This document shows, piece by piece, positions 33,246-44,147 of a DNA stretch of 64,000 bases (the stretch's first letter is position 1; each line of letters begins with the position of its first letter). The stretch is from assembly GCA_017311315.1 (NCBI GenBank), contig CM029654.1, positions 6,641,382-6,705,381 of the forward strand. The letters run 5' to 3'. A model generated the notes under the pieces. The model was not told the origin of the DNA. It saw nothing but the letters and a program-made list of their open reading frames with translations, and ran no database searches. Made by a program: the position numbers and the translations under genes. Source of the stretch: Dendrocalamus latiflorus (lineage: Eukaryota; Streptophyta; Magnoliopsida; Poales; Poaceae).

Positions 33246-33982
33246 ATCAGCTCGTCGGTGCGGTTTAGCTTCTACTGTTTACTAGGATCTCTGCTTCTTC
33301 TATGTTCTTGCCATGTTTAAGAGTTGGATTCGTAGGATTAGGAGATATGTTCTTACTATGTTCTTTTTGTATTAGATGGGTAACCTACTTGTTATCTTGT
33401 TATGCTGTAATGGTGGATTCTAATTGTAATGGAAATGGAATGTATTTGTTGGGTTTGCTGTTGTATTTGCTTATTTTCAAATGGCATAGCTAACATTTTT
33501 TCAGGCTAGCTAGCCAAAAAATAGATAAAATGTTAGGTATAGAATGAACTATCACAAACGGTTTATATCTTTATGGTATAAACCGTTTATGAAGGACTAT
33601 CACAGATGGCTTAAACAAAAAACCGTCTGTGATTCTCGCACATCACATGCAATTCTATCAACCAACCGTCTGTGATGGAAAAGTATCACAGAAGGTTTTA
33701 TATACCAACCGTTTATGATACTCGCCCATCACAGATGGTTGGTAGCTAGAACTATCTGTGCTGTTTGAGTATTACAGATGTTTTTTTGGTTCAAGCTGTT
33801 TGTGATAGTATTCTTTACAGACGGTTCTAATTACAAACTATCTGTGTTGTATTTATCACAGTTAGTTCACAAATCGTCTGTGTTAACCTCCAATTATCAC
33901 TAACCCATAAATTTAGACGGTTCAGAAAACCGTCTGTGATAGTAATTCCGAATCGTCTATGATGATCTTTTTTGTAGTAGTG

Positions 33983-34260
33983 ACATCACTGTCCCAAAGG
34001 ATCTGGACGCCTCCACGGATGTTCTATGCTGGTAGGACGAGGAAATAATGTAGTCTGTTTCCACTAAGTGCTTAAGCCTGGGCGTGCTCTACCTCGCTTA
34101 GTTTAGTCTTTTGGAGACAAACAATGTGAGGGTTGCTATCATCGATTGTTTCCCGATAGCTGTGCAGTAGGAAGGAGAGTTTAGTCCCTTGACATTTCAA
34201 GAGAGAATAGTCACCTTAGATCCCATCATAGAAGTTTCCCGAGTTAGCGTGTTGGAGAAA
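33983..34260 (-). pseudogene. LINE endonuclease, proximal part
   Basis: On the minus strand it reads ILSWNVKGLNSPSYC and then PHIVCLQKTKLSEVE, the N-terminal catalytic start of the LINE endonuclease. It continues with stops to GGVQILWDSDV, where the CACTA element is inserted. This proves the pieces on both sides of the CACTA were once one gene. Confidence 0.85.
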
Positions 34261-34725
34261 GCAGAGCGGGCGCGGTTATTGGCGGGAGAAGGTTGCCACA
34301 AAAAATGTAGACAAACAAAATGGACAACCGTCACTAGTAGGCAGACCATAGATGACATGTAGAGAATTGGCAGAAATCTTTCAAAACTTTGCAAGAACAT
34401 GGGATAAACGAATGAAGACAAAATCTTTCAAATATTCAGTAAACCAAATACATGTCAAATTCGTTAACATTGTGATAGGCATCAAACCAACCACACATTG
34501 TAGTCACAAATCGTTCGACTGGAGAGAATATGTTCAAGAATGGAGGCTGACAGGCTATTTCAACACTCGCACCTACCCACCAGGTACCTGAAAACTTCCT
34601 ACGGTTACATCCTGGCTATTTCGGCATTTGACACTATCTACTATATACCAGGTGCTTCATTAGGGAGGTATATAATTCTCTGTGAAAAGCTTTGGCATCT
34701 ATCTTTTGCATTTCATCGGTTTATA

Positions 34726-34959
34726 CTACCTCCAGTCTGAATATGATTTGTCGTTTTAACTCTAATGTATACAGAACGAAGGAACTGTTGCGTTTTCATC
34801 TATTTATACAACCTCCAGAATGTTCCTCTCTAACACACTGCTAACAAGTAATTAATATTGGCATTTGATTTAACATGTTGCGTTGAAACATCAAAATGGA
34901 AGCATATAAACCAACACCAGAGCGCTAAAACGCCATTTAGTTTGGATTGAAGGTAGTGC
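34726..34959. mobile_element. Stowaway-like MITE (234 bp)
   Basis: The ends CTACCTCCAGTCTGAA and (reverse complement) CTACCTTCAATCCAAA are flanked by TA (34,724-34,725 and 34,960-34,961), as for Tc1/mariner-type Stowaway elements. Comparison with the homologous block at 28,165 shows the uninterrupted site TTCATAGCTCG. Confidence 0.65.
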
Positions 34960-35019
34960 TAGCTCGTAAGAGACACCGTTTGAAACGAGTAAATAAGGAT
35001 GTCTCTTTGCACGCATGCT

Positions 35020-36350
35020 TTGATCATGATCAGATTGGAGTAGGCCTTGATAATGACCAAGTGAATCGACTTGACAATTGATAAGAATTAAGTAATTTAT
35101 TAGATACGGGTTTAATACTCAATTAAGGCATCAGACCAATATGGTCATGATCTACCAAAGATTACATTACCCGGGTACCCCTGGTCGAACGGTCACAGTT
35201 CAATTACCTGACCAATCACCACTCGAAGATCTTATGAATTGATATGTAGGCCCACCTCGAGGCAACTCCTCTCATGCGGAGAGATAAAGCACGTCATCCT
35301 AACCGTACGATGATTCGGTCTTATGATTCTGACGACATCCGTCTTGTAGTTGTTCTCATAATTCTCTCCCACTGACAATAACCAAAGAGCAGTTATTGTC
35401 AGGTTTCTCTTACTAATAGCAACCGTTTGCTCGACCGATTATGATGAATCGACAAGATGCCTACTCACGTGGACAACTGACACCTCTTCAGCACTATTTA
35501 AGGTCTGACAAAAGAAGATACAACAGATACACAGATAATAAACAGATTATAGTAGTTTGGTCAAACTATCAAAATACCCTCCTTGACCCGGTCATTTCTT
35601 CCATTGCAAGCAATCATCATACTTACCACGTGTAGGTGCACCACTAGCTTACCATACGTCGGCAAGTCTCTCTTGTTCCAGTTTCATCAGACCACGCCTT
35701 AGTTGGACCGACCAAACCATATGGTGCAACCCCGCCGTTTGAATTTTCCTTCAACATTTTCTGCCTTCATGTGCTATACTTGAGTTCACCATCTCACACG
35801 GTATTTTTGATCGTTCTAGACTTTAACTAGTCTATGAGTATAGCTCTGATTTTCGTTGTTAACCACAATTGACTCTAAGTGACCCTACACATCTAAAGAC
35901 AAAAAATTATTTCTAAATATAAATTCTTCACAATTTAATCTATATTAACAGTAATATATTTCATACAACATATTCGGTCTCAAAAACCATTCCGCGACTC
36001 AAAACCCTAGTAACAAATATCTGACCAAAACACTCCGGTGCACCTGGTCTGACCGGTTGTACTCAGCGGTAGCAGTCAGACCGCTGACAACCAGCCGTCG
36101 CACCGGAAAAGACAACCGGTTCAACCGGAGTACATATTTGTCAGACCGTTTTGGTTCTGACTCTCGGTTATCAGGACATGCATCACATCAAGCTAAAGTC
36201 AAGCTAGTTGACGCAATGCATTGACTCAATCAGGACTTCATGCAAAACAACTATTTTCAAACACATGCATGACGGACAGCAGAGATACTATGTAAAACTG
36301 TATTTTTTAAATCTCCAAACCCCATATTGATAATAGCTATCATAATAATA
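35020..36350 (-). repeat. Copia LTR copy, probably solo, minus strand
   Basis: Part of this stretch (35,630-35,790) is a clear reverse-complement match to 61,790-61,935 at the right of the window. Shared stretches include GTAGGTGCAC, GTCGGCAAGTCTCTCTT, TTGGACCGACCAA and ATATGGTGCAAC. It also carries the same CAGACCGGTT-type repeats (36,030-36,170). It interrupts the duplicated RING-flank block. Exact ends are not fixed. Confidence 0.6.
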
Positions 36351-36369
36351 TTTAGAATTTTCGCACATA

Positions 36370-36800
36370 GTCCTTCAATCAACAATCACAACCATATGTT
36401 TTCCGTGTGAACAGGTTATTGTCTACATAAATGCAAGGAGTAATTATCAAACAGCTCATCTATCCTTTCCAAATGGTCGTACGTTTCCCTTTCAGTTTTG
36501 CCCATCAAACTCCTTCTAGCGATAAACGATATTAGAAATCTAACATTTTGATTACTATATGATATGACGCGATTCAAAATTCTCAATCAAACCACGAGTA
36601 AACTGACGAACGGTTCAATCGGCAGTCTTGCTGATCGATTTCCAAAATTTTTGAACCAACCAGGTCCCACACCCAAGCCTACTATACCGACCAGGTGCTC
36701 CTATAAAACATAACAAAAAGAAGAATGTAACATACCACTAGCACAAGGTAATTTTTGTGTAATTAACAAAGATTTGGTTCATTTGAGCCTATCATATCTT
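36370..36800. other. Remainder of duplicated RING-flank block and spacer
   Basis: 36,380-36,660 matches 28,290-28,560. A phrase GAATGTAACATACCACTAGC recurs near 36,904 with one change, a ~180-bp local duplication at the hAT relic's 3' side. No gene. Confidence 0.5.
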
Positions 36801-36802
36801 CA

Positions 36803-38266
36803 TCAACAATAGTACGAGAACCTAAACCTGCAAAGATAAAATTGCATATGTAAATCAAGGAAACAAGACCGCAAGTTATTTTTAATGCAAATTACGAAAT
36901 AAGAATGTAGCATACCACTAGCACGAGGTAGTTTCTGCTTACGCGTCCTCATATTTTGAAAACGTTGTAAAATCTTGTTATCATCAATGCTTGCAAATAC
37001 ATCTCGCTCAATATAGCATATCTTGCAATCATTCATCCATTCATCACTCATCTTATTCCGTAACTCAGTTTTGATAATGTTCATAGCTGAGAAAGCTCTT
37101 TCTACTGTTGCTGTTGCAACAGGCAAAATCAAAGCCAATTCAATGAGTCGATATACCAATGGGAAACTGTGTGTCTATCGGTCTGAACCATCTTCACAGC
37201 AAGATTACCAAGGTCATTACAGCTTAAGAAATCCGGATCAGCCCGCACATCAATAATGAATGTATCAAGTTGGTCCTCCAGGACTACACAATCATATTGG
37301 GAGAAGTCGGTAGCATACATCTTGGCAAGTTCAACTAGTTTATCTTTATCAAAGTTGGAAAGGGAATTCTTTGGATCAAGACAAGCAATGCATCTCAATA
37401 ACCAAGTAGATCTTTCAGCAAATCGATTGTTTAACTCAACAATAATTTGATCAAGCACCACATTAAATATTTCATGATTGAAATGATGGTAATAAGTTAC
37501 CAATTGGCCGCCACGACCTCTTGAACGACCCCTAACAGTTATCGTATCTGACATATTTGGCACAATAATGCGATGTTGGAGACAAAATGTCTTTACATCT
37601 TCAAAGAGCTCATCCCAACCATGTTGCCTTATGTTATTAATGTTCTGCAATGTGGCCTCAACCAATCCTACAGCACGAACAATGTTCTGATCTTTCTTTT
37701 GCAAGCATTGTGACAGATCATTAGTTTTGCCCAATATTCTGATCATAAGATGTAATATAAGTATAAATTCAAAGCTTTCTATTTTTTCTAGCAAACCTGA
37801 AGCTGTGGTTTTTTTGTGTTGCATTAGTGGCATCATCAGAAATATTCTCTAACACCTCTAGGATCACGTCCCACATGAGAAGAAAACGGCATAAGGTTTT
37901 GTGATGTGAGCCCCACCGAGTATCCCCAGGTCTTGCTAGATTAGTTTCTTGGTTTTTTCCTCTTCCTAAAAAAATTTCACCAGTCTCCAATTTGTTCACA
38001 AGATTGTCATGGTGTTCTTGGGCCAATTGATCGTGTCTCTTGCAAGAAGCATTAACAGTGTTGACTATCAAAGTGATATAGTTAAAGAAATCTAAGATAG
38101 AACAGCAACACTTGGCAACAGAAACAACCACTAATTGCAATTGATGAGCAAAGCAATGTATATAAAAAGCATATGGATTGCGTGATGGGCCGCGGGGGTG
38201 CGCTCGTCTGACTGCTCGGGCCGGCCAAAAAAAGGTGTCGGGCCGTCCAATAAGCCTCGGGCCCAA
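36803..38266 (-). pseudogene. hAT transposase (Tip100-like), broken
   Basis: From 38,190 downward the minus strand encodes FYIHCFAHQLQLVVVSVAK and ARPGDTRWGSHHKTL, then a middle region (37,836-37,129) with FDKDKLVELAKMYATDFS. The C-terminal dimerisation core VATATVERAFSAMNIIK lies near 37,100. These match the hAT domain order with the CxxH-type core and conserved RW motif. At least two frame changes (near 37,800 and 37,150) and a replaced N-terminus make it non-functional. Confidence 0.88.
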
Positions 38267-38370
38267 CTACTAAACAATATTTTTTTAGGTATAGTATCTA
38301 AAATTTAACACTATTATTTTATCTGGGCCTTGGGCCGTTGCCCAACCGGCCCGAGGCCCATCTCTGCCCC
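38185..38370. mobile_element. GGCCC-rich hAT end fragment
   Basis: GGGCCGGCC/GGGCCGTTGCCCAACCGG blocks surround an AT-rich centre and end in CATCTCTGCCCCTG, the reverse complement of a CAGGGGCAGAG hAT end. It replaces the expected N-terminus of the neighbouring transposase, so it is either its own 5' end or a second small hAT element. Confidence 0.5.
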
Positions 38371-39030
38371 TGGCTGAGACGAAATTTGAACTTAGATGTT
38401 AGACCTACTTGCTGGTAAGTCTGCGCCCACATGTTTATTAGGAGAAACTAGAAGTCAATATAAACATTTGCCTTTTTAGAGTGCTTTCTTACTAATTTCG
38501 CCTCCGTCTCGTTTCGAAGATAAGGTAGAGGGTCACGGAAGTATCACGTACCTTATTTATCTCATACGTATCTCTCTCACTTTTCTCACCGTTTTGAGTC
38601 CTCTTTATAAAAACTATTTCTTTCTACTATTAATATTTATTTTTAGTAGAAAACTATTCACCATAACTAAAAAGGTATTAGCCGAAGTTAATATAAACAG
38701 TCAGCCAGATCGCACGTCCAGAAGACACCAGCTAGTCGTTAGAAGCAGAAACAGGGGGAAACGATCTCCGTGACAATTCAGGACACCATCCCTACAAAAG
38801 ATATCTTAAGAATCACTGAATCACACCAGCTGAGCCATGTGTCCCGGCCTCATCATGTCCAACGCTGCAAGGTGTACGGCTGTCTGCGTCGTATACACCA
38901 GCAAGGCACGCAAACCACCTGCACCTCGCGGGCGGCCCGGCCGGCCTGACGCAGCAATTATGCCTCACAGGCTCACACACCACTCTGCTCCTCTGAAACC
39001 ATCTCGATCCCTTTCCTCCACTGCACAATC
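38371..39030. other. Upstream region of the dioxygenase pseudogene
   Basis: AT-rich to 38,700, then mixed sequence. No element ends or gene were found. The last ~200 bp before the ATG may be former promoter or leader. Confidence 0.35.
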
Positions 39031-40666
39031 ATGGCAGCACCGTCTCCTCACGTTCCCCGGACCACCCAATTAACGGTGAGCACAGTGACGGCTCGGGCAC
39101 TCTTCTCAGGTACCGGAGCATGCAGGAGGGACGACACCCCCATCGTCGATTTCAACGTCCACGTGAACGGCGCGGCCGATCAACGGTCGGAGGCGGTCCG
39201 AAACCTCGGCCGGGCATGCGAGGACTGGGGCTTCTTCATGGTACGACAGAAACACTAGAATAACACGAGTCTTGTTTCTTCATGGTCGTCAATGGCGCGA
39301 TTAATAGACATTTCTGAGTGTCATCAACCATGGGGTGCCGAGACTCTCCGAGAAGCAGTGACGGATGCATGCAAGGAGCTGTTCAGTTTGCCGAGGGGAG
39401 GAGAAGGCAGAGTACTTGCACGCTGGCCCAATGGATCCTGTATGTATGGGGACAGGTTTTTTCTACTCTGTCGTCGACGATGCCAGGTTCTGCAGGGACT
39501 ACATAAAGATGTTCGCTCGCCCAGAGTTCTACTGCCCTGCAAAGCATGCGAAGTTGAGGTAGTACAAACTACTAACACCGTGTCTGCTTTGACATTATTG
39601 ACTGACGACTGGTGTAAAAATTATGCGTGTCATACCGTCATTATCAGAGAGATTGCTAAGGAGTACTCGACTTGCACGAGAGACCTGTTGCTCGAGCCGG
39701 CGAAGGCAAATCTTGAGAGCCTAGGTCTCGACGGCGGTCGCATTTCGGAGGCCCTAAACCTTGGGTCCTGCTTGCAGATACTCGTCGGGAACCGTTACCC
39801 GCCGTACGGTGGCCCGCACGGTGGGGCTATGGGAATGTCGGCACACGCTGACCACGGCCTTCTCACTCCGCTCTTCCAGAATGGCGTCGATGGCCTCCAG
39901 GTCAAGCACAATGGCCAGTGGCCCCTTGCGAAGCCCCTTCCCGGCGCGTCCTTCGTCATCACCGGCGATCAGTTGGAGGCACCTGAATGTTCTTGGAAAG
40001 TCAAGAAGTGCGAAATTCAGTTCGGTTCGTGAACTCACATACGTGTACATGTGCATTTAGATTGTGAGCAATGGAAGGTACAAGGGCGTGCTCCACCGCG
40101 CGCTGGTCGGCGGCGAGCAGACGAGGATGTCGATCGTGAGCCTGATGGGGCCATGCCTGGATGCCGTCGTTGAGCCGGTCCGGAGCTGGCTAAATACAAG
40201 ATACGTAAACATATTCTTAAACATCTAAGTTATATTATTTGATACTAAAAACATTAAAACAAATCTAGTCGAGTAAATACGCGGATCGCCTTACTAGTTT
40301 TTTTGTAAAGTATAAGGCTAAGAAAAGGTTTAGCTAGGGTCACCGACTCCTATTACTTGTAATGTCTTTAGATTATACATATGCATGCAGATTGTGAGCA
40401 ATGGAAGGTACAAAGGCATGCTCAATCGTGCGTTGGTCGCTCGCGAGCACATGAGGATGTCGTTCGTCAGCATGAGCGGGCCGTGCCAGGGCACCGTTGT
40501 CGAGCCGGTCCTGGAGCTGGCACGGGAGGACACCCAGGGCCTGGAGTTCAGGGCCATCAAGTACAGAGACTATATGGAGCATCAGCAGACCAACCAGCTC
40601 AATGAGAAAGCAGCTCTGGACATTGTTCGCTTGCAGCGTGACATATTGATATGTGAGGCGCAATGA
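39031..40666 (+). pseudogene. 2-oxoglutarate/Fe(II)-dependent dioxygenase, broken
   Basis: Exon 1 (39,031-39,240) encodes DDTPIVDFNVHVNG and RACEDWGFFM, the DIOX_N start. The next part (39,284-39,560) keeps ETLREAVTDACKELFSLP and YLHAGPMDP but in different frames. Short filler insertions and at least two frameshifts lie around 39,242-39,390. The core (39,640-39,978) encodes NRYPPYGGP and SAHADHGLLTPLFQNGVDG, preserving the iron-binding HxD. The exon 3 donor appears as GC instead of GT. The last exon exists twice: 40,061-40,196 (with the second iron His in LHRAL, but truncated) and 40,391-40,666 (complete, but His replaced by Asn in LNRAL). Such enzymes oxidise plant metabolites; the substrate cannot be told. 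Confidence 0.88.
40391..40666 (+). pseudogene. Duplicated last exon of the dioxygenase
   Basis: An AG acceptor precedes IVSNGRYKGMLNRALVARE, and the exon runs to TGA at 40,664-40,666. It keeps the RxS substrate-binding pattern (RMSFVS) and the EFRAIKYRDYMEHQQ tail. The iron-ligand His is Asn. It lies 330 bp after its truncated sister at 40,061. Confidence 0.85.
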
Positions 40667-40749
40667 ACATTTCAATTGAGACAACTTCTGTGTGTTACAT
40701 ACAATCGTGTAACTTGACCTGTTCAAATTTTCTTAGTGAGCAGAGGAAT

Positions 40750-43700
40750 TGTAACATCCCAAATTTTCAAAATCTACCTTAAATAATCTTTAAAACTCAT
40801 TTCTCCATTTTTGTGAGTTTTCACAATTTTTTTGGCAATTTATAAAATGCTTTTCCTATTTACGATAGCCAAAAACGATTTTCTAAAATAATTTGACATT
40901 GGTACAAACCTACAAATATTTTATTTAAGTTCAGCATAATTCCAAATGCATCCCAAAAAATTTGGGAATGTTTAGATCTTGTTTGCTTTTTTCTAGCTAA
41001 AACTTGATTTTTGGAATTTAATAATTCAGAAATGTTTTACAAATTGGAAACGCGTTCATGGGCCGAAATAGTACCCTAGCCATGCCCATCCTCCCTTTCA
41101 GCCTAGCACTGGCCCACGCACCGTCCTCTCTGCACGAATATGTACTTTCATCGATGCATTTTTCTCTCCTCTCTGACCTCCGTTGTTACTGACACGCTGG
41201 GCCCCACCTGCCAGGAGTTGTTGTCCATCTCCCAATTGATGCCATTGGCCTAGCTTGAGCTCACTGTAGATGCTACAATGGCTGCACGCTCGCTTGCAAA
41301 AGCCGAGCCGCCCATGCCTCCTTGCGTGTCCTACTCGATGTGCTGAGACGCCCTCTCGACCGCCCTGCCACTGTTGGAACACAGGAACGCCTATGGCTCG
41401 CTGTTCTCATGATTTCTCCTTCTTAGCCATGATTTCTCGCTGAGCCTAGCGCCTTCCTCTTGCCTTATAAAGCCTCGCCGAGGCCATCTTCCTCACCTCT
41501 CATCACCTCTATTTTGGCCATTTCTAGCAAGCTTGCTCTTTTAGTTTGCCTAGAATACCCCCATTATATTCAACTCTGATGGGCATGCTCCACCGCACTC
41601 CACCATGGTTGTCATCATTTCCAGTGAGCCCTTGCCTTCCTGACCCCATCACCATGCTATTTTCACTCCCTCTTTCAAACCACTCACTCGATTTTGCTTC
41701 TGGACAAATGAAGCGAGGGAATCATGCCATCTTCTTCATCGCCGGTCACTGTAGTTGTTGTTTGTCTCCCTTTGTTCCTAGTGAGCTTCGGCATTGGCCG
41801 TGGCCAATTTCACTATAGCCTTGTCACCCTGAGTCTAACTGTGCACTCCATTTCAACTAGTTTGAGCTGAGGAGCATCGTCGCCGCCTCTGCTTGCCACT
41901 GTTCAACTCCTCAGACCTTCTCCCCCATCATCGACCTCACCATCATGCTTTTGGTGAGCCCTTGATACTTGAGCGCTACTTGCCTTAGCTTTTGGTAGCC
42001 ATTAGCGCCATCGATGTCATAGCCGTAGCTAGTGCCACTACCTTTTCTCACTGTGGTTACTATTCTGGTGACCATTGGTCCCTGTGCCATAATCGTTGGA
42101 ACCATGCTGAAACCCTGGAAGCTATTTCAATTTTCCTTTGCCATGCTATTTCATCATCGTCAATGTTTGCTGGACTTCGTTGCAACCTCTCATCATCGTT
42201 GCCACCTCTCTAGCCACCATTGGCACTGATGGACTTGTTGTGAGCCCCTCTACTTATTATCAACCTCGCCATAGCCCCTCCAGCCCTCCCCTCGCTGCCG
42301 GTGAGCTCACCGACGAGCTCGTATCATAGCATCGCCGACGCCCTTATCTCGTGTTGCTGACATGTAGGTTCTGACATGTGGCAGCCACATATGCACAGCA
42401 TCAGTAGATTCAAGCCCAGTCAGCATCCGCATCAGTGCTTACGTTGCAGTGCTTCGTCAGTTGTGCGTCCGATTCACCATAGACCTAAGCTGAATTCGTG
42501 GACCAGTCCATAGACCGTGGGCCCACCTGTCAATCGCTTCATTTTAAATTAAAAACTTGCTGACATCAGCATGACACAAAAAATCTCGGTTTTCCTTTAT
42601 AAATAAAAATAAAATCCAAAACCTAACACAGTGTTTTCTCTCTTCTTTTTCCTCTGCTTTTCTCTCTCGGCAAAACTTCGAAATGCATGCTCTCCCTTAT
42701 ATGAACTCTGATTGATGCGATTTTGGTCTCTAAATTTTTTTAAAAATCATGAACTTTCTTTCTACTCAAAAATCATAAATTTGGAGTTGGAAACATGCAA
42801 GCTTGATTTCGAGCAAGATTGAGAGTTCAACAAGCAAGGCAAGCAGCTTCCTTTGATTATGTTGATCCCATATTTCAAATATTATGTACTTTGTTTGCTC
42901 AAACTATTATGAATGCTATGTTTGTGTTTACAAATTTAGTTATCACGCATTTGTTGCATCGACCCTACCTTGAAAACTTGATATCCCTACTGTTGTCACC
43001 CTAGGAATATTATCCATTGTTGTAGTGAATATTTATGGAATTTTAGGATGATATTTGGGTCGTATGCTTAGCCATGCTTAGATCAATAATGGTATAAATG
43101 TTAGAATTTGGTAAAACTCAATATTGACACTTTGGGAAATGTTTTAGAACATTTTAGATGTAGGGGGTACCTCTGATATTTTGGATAAAATTGTGCAAAT
43201 GAAAATTATTTTAAACTTGGCGAGTGGTTTATGGAGACCGGTGCAGTTTGCACGAGATCGTAGTTTGTGGATGTCTCACACAGGTGATTGAGGGGTGAAC
43301 ATTAGTGCCGTTGATCCAAGTATTTCAGTACAACCACATGTTCTAAAATGAGATAGAGTTGGTGGAATAATCGTGCGGGCTTGGTAACGGACCTATATGC
43401 TCAAGGGGCTCTTGCATAGTGATTATAAGGCTTACCTACACAGCGTTTGAGCTCGTTAACTATGGTAAAGGAAAATCCATGTCTTGAAGTGGCAGCTCAA
43501 TGTGCGGTTTATTATTAGAGCAAGATATTGTAAATGCCTCAATATAGTCGCTCAATCGCATACTGTCATATGGCAAGTCATGGTAGATTGTGGTGAGATG
43601 ATTGTATTATGTGGGCAAAGATGTACATTCTCTACAAAATGAGATCTCAAACTATTCGAATAGTCATGTCTCCGATCATAGACATCACTTGATAATACCA

Positions 43701-43985
43701 CACTCGGTTAGATTTTATAGTTTTTAAAATGGTTTTGGAAAAGTATTGAATGGTGGAAAACTATGTTAGAAAATATTTTGATAAAGGATCATCAAAAGAC
43801 AAATTTTATGGCGAAGGACAGCCATATGCTTACAAGTGCTTCTATGCTTATTACTTATTGTTATTTAGAAATGTAAATTTATTTTGCAAACCACTCTTTA
43901 CAAATTATTTTATTGAGTATACCTAAAGTGATAAAGAAGTATTTTAAGTTTATTTAGGTGGTATATTAGAGGTGGGTGTAATTAT
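40750..43985 (+). mobile_element. Degenerate LTR-type sequence, copy 1
   Basis: It begins TGTAACATCCCAAATTTTC, a start seen in some grass gypsy LTRs. It shares GAGTGGTT...GAGACC.GTGCA (43,222) and GTACAACCACATGTT (43,328) with copy 2. No coding domain is present. The 3' end is not found before the (TA)n run at 44,019. Open frames here (41,546 etc.) have no domain. Confidence 0.55.
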
Positions 43986-44010
43986 ACCCGGGTGTAAAAG
44001 GTATTTTTTT

Positions 44011-44018
<8 letters not shown>

Positions 44019-44102
<84 letters not shown>
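44019..44102. repeat. (TA)n microsatellite
   Basis: About 42 TA dinucleotides between two degenerate LTR-type copies. Open frames across it are artefacts. Confidence 0.98.
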
Positions 44103-44103
<1 letters not shown>

Positions 44104-44147
44104 CAAATGAAAGCTCGCCTTATGCAAAACAAACCTGGTAGGGTAGT

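Noticed and set aside
35340..35400. Polypurine tract (GTGGGAGAG on the minus strand) marking the start of an LTR
   Set aside because: It lies inside the stretch treated as LTR from the match to 61.8 kb, so it is probably coincidental.
39318..39562. Two separate small genes overlapping in different frames
   Set aside because: Together they encode consecutive parts of one dioxygenase domain, so they are frameshifted pieces of one pseudogene.
41546..42329. Several small open frames
   Set aside because: Low-complexity Ser/His/Pro frames in a degenerate LTR-type region with no domain or conserved start.
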